Below are positions 1 to 5,972 of a stretch of 5,972 nt of DNA, one piece after another. Below the pieces are notes generated by a model. The model did not search any database, was not told the origin of the DNA, and saw nothing but the letters and a program-made list of their open reading frames with translations. This stretch comes from Lentisphaeria bacterium (GTDB lineage Bacteria; Verrucomicrobiota; Lentisphaeria; Oligosphaerales; Lenti-02): positions 1 through 5,972 of the forward strand of contig JAGLDW010001135.1 in NCBI GenBank assembly GCA_023145395.1, written 5' to 3'. The number at the start of each line of letters is the position of its first letter. The stretch's first letter is position 1. A program made the position numbers and the translations under genes.

Positions 1-954
1 GCCACGGCCCGCCTGGGCGGCATGCGCGACGACGACACCTACTACCCGATCGAGGAAGCCCGCGCCCAGTTGCGTGCGCTCGGACTCGACGAGACGATGA
101 CCTACAGCTTCATCAACCCAGAGGCCGCCGTGAACTGCACGGGCTTCACGGATGAGCAACTGATCCGGCCCTCCAACCCGTTGAGCAGCGAACTCGGGAC
201 CATGCGTCCCACGCTGATCCCCGGCATCCTGCAGTCCGTCGCGCACAACATCGCGCACAACAACGACGAACTCGCCTTTTTCGAGCTCGGACGGGTTCTC
301 GCCAACGCTCCCGGATTCCCGGAGGAGCGCGACGAGGTCGCCATCGTCATGACGGGGCGCGCGCATCCCGAACGCTTCGGCTCCGAACGAGAAAGCGAGA
401 TCGATTTCTACGACATCAAGGGCATGCTCGAGTGTTGGCTGGAAGCACGACGCGTGACGGCGGAGTGCGCCACCGCCGAACATCCGGCTTTCCACAAGGG
501 CGCCTGCGCCGCGCTGACGGTGGGTGGAGTGCAGGTCGCAGTCTTCGGCGAGGTCTGTGCCGAACTCACCACCGGACTCCGGCTCAAGCATCCCCTCTTC
601 CTGGCTGTGGCTCAATTGGACGCATTGCGCGCCTGCGAAACCGCGCCCATGACCTACCAGGCACTGCCGCCCTTCCCCGCCGTCGTCCGTGATATCGCGT
701 TGCTGGCGAGTGCGTCCCTGCCCTGCCAAGCTGTGATCGACACGGTCGCAGACATGAAACTGCCCCTGATCGAACGCGTGGATCTCTTCGACATCTACGA
801 GGACGAGAAGACGCTCGGCGCGGGCAGAAAAAGCATGGCCTACTCGATCACCTACCGCGACCCCCGGCAGACCATGACCGACAAGAAGGTCAACAAGCTG
901 CATGAGCGTGTTCGATCGACCATTCAGTCCAAGCTCGGCGTCGAACTGCGGTAG
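1..954 (+). CDS. pheT: Phenylalanyl-tRNA synthetase beta subunit, C-terminal part (5' end outside window)
   Basis: The reading frame is open from base 1 and ends at TAG 952-954, giving 317 residues, or roughly the last 40% of a protein usually near 800 residues. PheT pairs with PheS in a cytoplasmic alpha2beta2 enzyme that charges tRNA-Phe. The fragment shows family blocks in the expected order: the class II synthetase-like core, with GLDETMTYSF at about 28-37, NPLSSELGTMRPTLIPG at about 59-75 and FFELGRVL at about 93-100, then FYDIKGMLE near 136-144. The C-terminal ferredoxin-fold anticodon-binding domain (FDX-ACB) begins at about residue 225 with FPAVVRDIALL. It includes the characteristic LFDIYE, SMAYSITYRD and TMTDKKVN segments and ends in GVELR. 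No frameshift or missing block is visible. The beta chain lacks the adenylation chemistry, which PheS supplies. pheS would be expected upstream, outside the window. The gene downstream is convergent, so pheT is the last gene of its transcript. Identification is secure; the N-terminal tRNA-binding and editing domains cannot be assessed. Confidence 0.97.
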   Translation, partial: ATARLGGMRDDDTYYPIEEARAQLRALGLDETMTYSFINPEAAVNCTGFTDEQLIRPSNPLSSELGTMRPTLIPGILQSVAHNIAHNNDELAFFELGRVLANAPGFPEERDEVAIVMTGRAHPERFGSERESEIDFYDIKGMLECWLEARRVTAECATAEHPAFHKGACAALTVGGVQVAVFGEVCAELTTGLRLKHPLFLAVAQLDALRACETAPMTYQALPPFPAVVRDIALLASASLPCQAVIDTVADMKLPLIERVDLFDIYEDEKTLGAGRKSMAYSITYRDPRQTMTDKKVNKLHERVRSTIQSKLGVELR

Positions 955-970
955 CCGAAGTCAGCAGTGG

Positions 971-1000
971 CTCGGGACCTCCGGGACCGAGGGTGCTTTT
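971..1000 (+). terminator. Candidate intrinsic terminator after pheT
   Basis: Sixteen bases after the pheT stop, CTCGG (971-975) pairs with CCGAG (987-991). An inner CC/GG pair (978-979 with 983-984) lies across a small internal loop. A short TTTT run follows at 997-1000, five bases after the stem. The short stem, the internal loop and the weak U-tract make this an imperfect rho-independent terminator, so the call rests mainly on its position between convergent genes. On the minus strand no T-run follows the structure, so it gives little support as a terminator for the PIG-L gene. Confidence 0.4.
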
Positions 1001-1015
1001 CGGAGACTCGCGGTC

Positions 1016-1027
1016 CGGGACGTCCCG
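1016..1027. repeat. Perfect 12-bp palindrome between convergent genes
   Basis: CGGGACGTCCCG is its own reverse complement. It lies 16 bases beyond the PIG-L stop codon on that gene's strand and could fold at a transcript 3' end, but with no loop bases and no T-run it is not a standard terminator. The related word GGGACC occurs twice just to the left, at 974-979 and 983-988, so the 88-base convergent gap is unusually rich in related GC words. Confidence 0.35.
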
Positions 1028-1042
1028 CACCACCATCGACGA

Positions 1043-1873
1043 TTACTGTTCCGGCAGGAACGGGAAAATCGTGCGATAGTCCTCGGGCTTGAGCCCCCGT
1101 CCGAACTGGCTGATCATGACCGTCTCGGCCGTGCGCACGGCTCTCCCACGCTCCTCGCCATAGAGCTTCACCAGCGTCTCGCGCGCCGCATTGGCCACCC
1201 CCTCGAAGCGACGTCTGTGCTTCGCTCCAAACCACTCGCGTCGCTCGGCGTCGCTCTCGGGCACGTCGTCGAGCGCCCCCCCGCTGTAGGGCAGCCACTC
1301 GAAGACCTGCGACACGTGGCAGCACCCCATGTCGACCTTCCGCTCCATCACCGAGTCCGTGTCAATGGCGACGTGCGAGACATAGGGGTTCGGCAGGGAA
1401 AAGCCGTCGTACGTGTATCCCATCACCGGCGCGCGCTGGAGATGAGGGGTCAGCGCGGCGACATTGGGCACGGTGACAGTGTAGGATGCGTCCTGCACCA
1501 CCACGCCCACCGCCCGATGGTCCGGATGATAATCACACTCGCGGTGGCAGAGCACCAAGTCCGCTTCCACCTCGCGAATCATCTTGATCACCAACTGGCG
1601 CAACTGGACCGTGGGGACGAGCTCGCCGTTGTGGATGTCAAGCACCTCGTACTCCACGTCGGCGACGCGCGCGGACGCCTGCGCCTCGGCTTCCCGTCTG
1701 CGGGCAAGCGGTCCACCTCCCATGGAGAAGTGCCCCGTGTCGCCGTTGGTCATGGACACGAACTTGACCCGGTGCCCGAGCGCGCGGTATAGCATGGCAG
1801 CGCCACCAAAGCGGAAGTCGCAATCGTCGGGATGCGCCCCGAAACAAAGTATGCTCAACTGCTTGTCGCTCAT
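1043..1873 (-). CDS. PIG-L/LmbE family zinc-dependent deacetylase
   Basis: The product is 276 residues, ending in TAA. PIG-L/LmbE enzymes are metal hydrolases that remove acyl groups, typically the acetyl of N-acetylglucosamine conjugates (PIG-L, MshB, BshB) or chitooligosaccharides. The N-terminal Rossmann-like half carries the diagnostic AHPDD motif at residues 13-17, where His14 and Asp17 should bind zinc and Asp16 should be the general base. TNGDTGH follows at 42-48, then DYHPDHR at 114-120, whose last His (119) is the expected third zinc ligand. All key residues are present. No signal peptide or membrane segment is seen, so it should be cytoplasmic. The ATG at 1871-1873 has an AGGAG Shine-Dalgarno (1881-1885, minus strand) seven bases upstream, which supports this start. 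The fucosidase gene lies upstream on the same strand, 319 bases away across palindromic repeats, so a tight operon is unlikely. The substrate cannot be read from the sequence. BshB-like thiol biosynthesis and sugar deacetylation are both possible; the neighbour makes a glycan substrate somewhat more attractive. Confidence 0.92.
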   Translation of the reverse strand: MSDKQLSILCFGAHPDDCDFRFGGAAMLYRALGHRVKFVSMTNGDTGHFSMGGGPLARRREAEAQASARVADVEYEVLDIHNGELVPTVQLRQLVIKMIREVEADLVLCHRECDYHPDHRAVGVVVQDASYTVTVPNVAALTPHLQRAPVMGYTYDGFSLPNPYVSHVAIDTDSVMERKVDMGCCHVSQVFEWLPYSGGALDDVPESDAERREWFGAKHRRRFEGVANAARETLVKLYGEERGRAVRTAETVMISQFGRGLKPEDYRTIFPFLPEQ

Positions 1874-1918
1874 CTCTCGTCTCCTACCGATTGTTGTCCG
1901 TCACTCCAGGCCAAGTAT

Positions 1919-1936
1919 CCGTGCGAAAGGGCACGG
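1919..1936 (-). promoter_or_regulatory. Perfect inverted repeat in the leader of the PIG-L gene
   Basis: Arms CCGTGC (1919-1924) and GCACGG (1931-1936) flank a six-base spacer. ATC and GAT just outside could extend the pairing across a two-base bulge. The element starts 45 bases upstream of the PIG-L start codon. It could be a leader hairpin or an operator for a dimeric regulator. No convincing -35/-10 pair was found beside it, so the role is open. Confidence 0.3.
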
Positions 1937-2079
1937 CGGATTGGCACCCCAACCGTACCGAACCGTCCTCGACGACGACAGAAGGCAAAAAACCTACCGT
2001 CGCAAACTCTCCGCGCCAAGCCTGTGGTCAAGAGCCATTGCGAACTCCGCAAAGCCTGGCGGGCGTGTCGCCCCCGACC

Positions 2080-2102
2080 GCCGCGCCCTGCGGACTCCGC
2101 AA
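2080..2102. repeat. 23-bp direct repeat, copy 1
   Basis: This copy is identical to bases 2144-2166 over 23 positions and contains the palindromic core TGCGGACTCCGCA at its right end, preceded by a CGCGCCC tract. Flanking bases differ from the other copy on both sides (C versus A to the left, G versus A to the right), which defines the repeat edges. Confidence 0.85.
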
Positions 2103-2125
2103 GTCGAATAGCGCAAATCGTGTGG

Positions 2126-2153
2126 AGGGCGAGCGGCCCGCGAGCCGCGCCCT
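2126..2153. terminator. GC-rich hairpin downstream of the fucosidase gene
   Basis: AGGGCG (2126-2131) pairs with CGCCCT (2148-2153), and CGGC (2134-2137) pairs with GCCG (2144-2147). A two-base AG bulge and a six-base loop remain. The ten-pair stem starts about 40 bases after the fucosidase stop on the minus strand. No T-run follows it there, so it is not a classic intrinsic terminator. It may protect the mRNA 3' end, or simply be part of the repeat element. Confidence 0.4.
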
Positions 2154-2166
2154 GCGGACTCCGCAA
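2144..2166. repeat. 23-bp direct repeat, copy 2
   Basis: This is the second exact copy of the 2080-2102 sequence. Its left part (GCCG, CGCCCT) also forms the right arm of the hairpin at 2126-2153, so the shared tract could be drawn into two competing structures. Confidence 0.85.
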
Positions 2167-2192
2167 AGCACAGCCCGGTCTGGAGACCAGCT

Positions 2193-3857
2193 CTACATGG
2201 GGCGCAGTGCCACGGCGCGTAGGTCCAGTACCTTCTCCCGTCGAATCGAGGCGGGCTTCAGACGCAGTGTCACCTCGCCTTCCGGCAGATCGAGAGTCGC
2301 CACACACCGCGACCCGAAGACACCCCCCGTCGAGTAGACTTTGAAGACCGTCTCCTCGTCAGAGCCATTGATGGAGACTCCGATCTCGCTTCCGCCCTGC
2401 CCGGATGCAACGCGCATGTTGAGCGCCAGTCGGTAGACGCCTGCGGCGGGAAGCGTGAACGTCCACGATGCGGTATCGGGCAACCGGATCCAATTGCCGA
2501 TGTGGACGACGCCATCCTCCGTCTCGTAGCGAATACGCTGACCGTGCGTGCCGTCGATCAATCCGTACAGAGCGGGCAACCGCACCACGCCGCGGCGGCT
2601 CGGTCGCACCACGACCGGATCGGTCTCGGGGGCACCGTCAAGCTCGACTGCAACCACACTGGCAACCGTGTCGGGAGCAGCGTCCGGAAGCGTGATGATC
2701 CAGTCCGCACCCGAACGGCGCGCAGTCAGCGATGCACCCGAATCCAGCATCCAGGCCGCTTTCACCTTGTTCTTCAGATTGGGCAGGCGGAGCTGGAGAT
2801 CGCCCGGCCAGTCGAAAATATGCAGATACAGCAGATTGTCCTTCACCGTGGCGCGCCCATGACAAGGCAGCAAGTTGAAGGGACTGGCCGTCGTGCCGTA
2901 GATGGCCTCGCCATGCACGTCCAACCAACGCCCGATCGCCTCCATCCGCTCCACGAACTCCTCTTGAATCGTGCCATCCGGGCGCGGGCCAATGTTCAGC
3001 AACAAGTTCCCCCCCTTCGAGACGATGTCGACAAGCATCCGAATAAGAAACTCGGATGTCTTGAAATTGGTTTCGTGGGCATCGTAGCCCCACCAGTGGG
3101 AGGTCATGGTGATGCAGGCTTCCCAAAGCATGGGGTTGCCGGCCTCGCCGCAGACTCCCGTCGGGGGCACCCGCTGCTCGGGCGTGGCCAGATCCTCCTC
3201 GACGGCGGCGCGTCCATTGATGAGGATTCCAGGCTGCAGTTCTCGCGCCATGGCGTTGGTCTGCGGGCTCTCCCACTCCTCGGCCGTGTGCTCGCCCCCC
3301 ATGTCGTACCAGAGCGCGAGCACATCTCCATAGGAACCATCCAGAATCTCCCGAACCTGCTCGCGCATGTACGACGTGTATTTCTTCAGCTCCGCCCCAT
3401 CGGTTGGACGAGTGTCCCAGTTGCGGCGGGGCAGATAGTCGTAGTGATGCCAATCGAGAACGGAGTGGTACAGCCCCACCTTCAGACCCTCGCCTTGAAA
3501 TGCGTCCGACAACTCGCCGATGATATCCTTCCCGTACGGAGTGTTCATCACGTTGTAGTCGGTCTGTTTCGTGTCCCACATGCAGAAACCGTCATGATGC
3601 TTCGTGGTGACAACCATGTAGCGCATGCCAGTGCGCTTCGCCAGATCCGCCCAAGCGGCCGGATCGAACTTCACCGGATTGAACTGCTGCTGTAGCGGCT
3701 CGTACTCCGCCACCGGGATCTGCTCCACATGCATGACCCATTCGCCCCGGCCAATCAACGCGTAGATGCCCCAGTGAATGAACAGTCCGAACTTGTTCTC
3801 GCGGAACCACTCGATGGTCGCCTGGTTCGTCTTCGCCGCAGTGATGTCGCCCGACAT
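2193..3857 (-). CDS. GH29-type alpha-L-fucosidase with C-terminal beta-sandwich-like domain
   Basis: The 554-residue product starts at ATG 3857 and ends at TAG. GH29 enzymes release alpha-linked L-fucose by a retaining mechanism. The (beta/alpha)8 catalytic domain covers about residues 15-330. It shows KFGLFIHWG at 22-30, TKHHDGF at 85-91, LYHSVLDWHH at 129-138 and LWYDMGG at 182-188. The Asp185 of LWYDMGG aligns by motif with the family nucleophile. LWEACITMTSHWWGYD follows at 244-259, where Glu246 is the likely acid/base, then SKGGNLLLNIGPRPDGTI at 280-297. A small beta-rich region follows. Residues about 441-553 (YETEDGVVHIGNW to the C-terminus) look like a separate beta-sandwich that may bind carbohydrate; that is inference from sequence texture. 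No signal peptide is apparent with either start, which suggests cytoplasmic hydrolysis of imported fucosides. A longer GTG start at 3884 is in frame but less likely. Downstream on the same strand lies a PIG-L deacetylase; hppA is divergent. Fucoside linkage and chain length cannot be inferred. Confidence 0.93.
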   Translation of the reverse strand: MSGDITAAKTNQATIEWFRENKFGLFIHWGIYALIGRGEWVMHVEQIPVAEYEPLQQQFNPVKFDPAAWADLAKRTGMRYMVVTTKHHDGFCMWDTKQTDYNVMNTPYGKDIIGELSDAFQGEGLKVGLYHSVLDWHHYDYLPRRNWDTRPTDGAELKKYTSYMREQVREILDGSYGDVLALWYDMGGEHTAEEWESPQTNAMARELQPGILINGRAAVEEDLATPEQRVPPTGVCGEAGNPMLWEACITMTSHWWGYDAHETNFKTSEFLIRMLVDIVSKGGNLLLNIGPRPDGTIQEEFVERMEAIGRWLDVHGEAIYGTTASPFNLLPCHGRATVKDNLLYLHIFDWPGDLQLRLPNLKNKVKAAWMLDSGASLTARRSGADWIITLPDAAPDTVASVVAVELDGAPETDPVVVRPSRRGVVRLPALYGLIDGTHGQRIRYETEDGVVHIGNWIRLPDTASWTFTLPAAGVYRLALNMRVASGQGGSEIGVSINGSDEETVFKVYSTGGVFGSRCVATLDLPEGEVTLRLKPASIRREKVLDLRAVALRPM

Positions 3858-3864
3858 GATCTTT

Positions 3865-3869
3865 CTCCC
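3865..3869 (-). promoter_or_regulatory. Shine-Dalgarno that sets the fucosidase start
   Basis: GGGAG on the minus strand ends seven bases before ATG 3857, an ideal spacing. The nine extra codons that a GTG start at 3884 would add include this site. This favours the ATG and a 554-residue protein over a 563-residue one. Confidence 0.75.
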
Positions 3870-3926
3870 GTTCAACTTCCGCACTCACTCGACACACACT
3901 GGCCCAGGCCGCCGCCAGGACGTGCA

Positions 3927-3947
3927 TCGCCGGATTCATTCCGGCGA
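3927..3947. promoter_or_regulatory. Perfect 8-bp inverted repeat, possible operator or leader hairpin
   Basis: TCGCCGGA (3927-3934) and TCCGGCGA (3940-3947) flank the five-base spacer TTCAT. The element lies 70-90 bases upstream of the fucosidase ATG, in the gap it shares with the divergent hppA. It could be an operator for a dimeric sugar-responsive repressor or activator of the fucosidase gene, or a hairpin in its leader RNA. No clear -35/-10 pair for the fucosidase was found nearby, so position relative to the transcription start is unknown. Confidence 0.4.
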
Positions 3948-4018
3948 CGGGGCCTCGGGCAACTGTAGCGCGTCGCTGGAAGAGCGCACGCCGAACAGAG
4001 GCGGCACACCCAAGGGTC

Positions 4019-4035
4019 GGGGTGCTTTTCACCCC
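4019..4035. other. Small hairpin upstream of the hppA promoter
   Basis: GGGGTG (4019-4024) pairs with CACCCC (4030-4035) around the loop CTTTT. It sits 26 bases upstream of the proposed hppA -35 box, outside both coding regions. No gene ends here on either strand, so a terminator role is not expected. The ten bases GGTGCTTTTC within it also occur after pheT at 992-1001. Confidence 0.35.
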
Positions 4036-4060
4036 TTCCCATCCCTCTGAAAAATTGATT

Positions 4061-4089
4061 TTGACGGTTTTTGCAGTAGGTTTTACATT
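4061..4089 (+). promoter_or_regulatory. Sigma-70-like promoter for hppA
   Basis: TTGACG (4061-4066; five of six consensus bases) and TACATT (4084-4089; four of six) are separated by exactly 17 bases. Transcription would start near 4096, giving a leader of about 55 bases before the hppA ATG. The surrounding stretch from about 4050 to 4110 is clearly more AT-rich than the rest of the window, as expected for a promoter. The match is by eye; other sigma factors were not excluded. Confidence 0.55.
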
Positions 4090-4151
4090 GGCACTAATTT
4101 GGGTTTGAAACCAGGCTAACGGAACGGAAAAGAAGGACAAGGCTGAAAATC

Positions 4152-5972
<1,821 letters not shown>

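Larger units (their letters stand above)
2038..2166. repeat. Cluster of three palindromic repeats with intervening GC hairpins
   Basis: The 13-base near-palindrome TGCGGACTCCGCA (arms TGCGGA/TCCGCA around one base) occurs at 2089-2101 and 2153-2165, and with one substitution (TGCGAACTCCGCA) at 2039-2051. Around the last two, identity covers 23 bases: 2080-2102 and 2144-2166, exactly 64 bases apart. Each of these two is preceded by a GC hairpin: GGGCG-TGT-CGCCC at 2061-2073 and a longer bulged stem at 2126-2153. The layout of hairpin, shared tract and palindrome resembles dispersed REP/BIME-type intergenic elements. Relatedness to elements elsewhere in the genome is inference. No transposase or target-site duplication is visible. 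Confidence 0.75.
1874..2192. other. Non-coding gap between fucosidase and PIG-L genes, rich in palindromes
   Basis: These 319 bases hold no gene I can support. Several frames stay open across it because of high GC, but their translations are Arg/Pro/Ala-rich, resemble no family and consist partly of repeated words from the DNA repeats. On the gene strand, starting from the fucosidase stop, there is a small palindrome (GGTCT/AGACC, 2177-2188), then the repeat cluster at 2038-2166, a T6 run (1987-1992, minus strand), an inverted repeat (1919-1936) and the PIG-L Shine-Dalgarno. The PIG-L promoter should lie here. A TTGACC hexamer on the minus strand at about 2024-2029 resembles a -35 box, but the hexamer 17 bases on is a poor -10 box. 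Confidence 0.7.

Noticed and set aside
902..1792. Long + strand open frame (296 codons) opposite the PIG-L gene
   Set aside because: It is antisense to a gene with intact family motifs. Its translation is His/Arg/Leu-rich without recognisable domains, as expected from the complementary strand of GC-rich coding DNA.
2038..2166. Repeat cluster considered as a CRISPR array
   Set aside because: There are only two exact copies and one partial, with unequal spacing (50 and 64 bases), structured spacers and no cas genes.
2177..2188. Palindrome GGTCT/AGACC just after the fucosidase stop, considered as a terminator
   Set aside because: The spacer is only two bases, the stem is short and no T-run follows on the minus strand.
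1870..2307. Minus-strand open frame of 145 codons crossing the repeat-bearing gap
   Set aside because: It overlaps the end of the fucosidase out of frame, and its Arg/Gly-rich translation includes the DNA repeats. High GC removes stop codons; no Shine-Dalgarno or family resemblance supports it.
1832..2344. Plus-strand open frames of 148-175 codons spanning the same gap
   Set aside because: They begin inside the PIG-L gene on its opposite strand. Similar short peptides recur only because the 23-base DNA repeat is translated, so this is not evidence for a protein.
2502..3695. Plus-strand open frame of 397 codons opposite the fucosidase
   Set aside because: It is the antisense shadow of a gene with all GH29 motifs; the translation has no recognisable domain.
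3592..4140. Minus-strand open frame of 182 codons overlapping the fucosidase start and the divergent region
   Set aside because: It is out of frame with the fucosidase, covers the hppA promoter and has no domain resemblance.

Overview
This window is a GC-rich bacterial chromosomal segment with four protein genes. Two are cut by the window edges. From left to right: the 3' part of pheT (phenylalanyl-tRNA synthetase beta chain, + strand, 1-954); a PIG-L/LmbE-type zinc deacetylase (- strand, 1043-1873); a 319-base non-coding stretch with GC-rich palindromic repeats (1874-2192); a GH29-type alpha-L-fucosidase with a C-terminal beta-rich accessory domain (- strand, 2193-3857); a divergent promoter region (3858-4151); and the first 607 codons of a membrane-bound ion-pumping pyrophosphatase, hppA (+ strand, 4152 to the right edge).

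The organism cannot be named from the sequence alone. High GC, GH29 and PIG-L genes beside housekeeping genes, a K+-dependent and probably Na+-type pyrophosphatase, and palindromic intergenic repeats would all fit a glycan-degrading member of the Planctomycetota-Verrucomicrobiota-Kiritimatiellota-Lentisphaerota assemblage. This is inference; no rRNA or other phylogenetic marker beyond the PheT fragment is present.

The genes do not form one operon. pheT and the PIG-L gene converge on an 88-base gap with palindromes, one of which may terminate pheT. The fucosidase and the PIG-L gene point the same way but are separated by the repeat-bearing gap, and each has its own Shine-Dalgarno sequence. Both could act on sugars (fucoside hydrolysis and removal of N-acetyl groups), so a shared role in glycan use is possible but unproven. 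hppA is transcribed divergently from the fucosidase, from a recognisable sigma-70-like promoter.

I see no undescribed multi-gene system, CRISPR array, mobile element or RNA gene here. The points most worth checking are the repeat cluster at 2038-2166, the ion-selectivity signature of the pyrophosphatase, the corrected start of the fucosidase and its apparent lack of a signal peptide, and the inverted repeat in the fucosidase/hppA divergent region.
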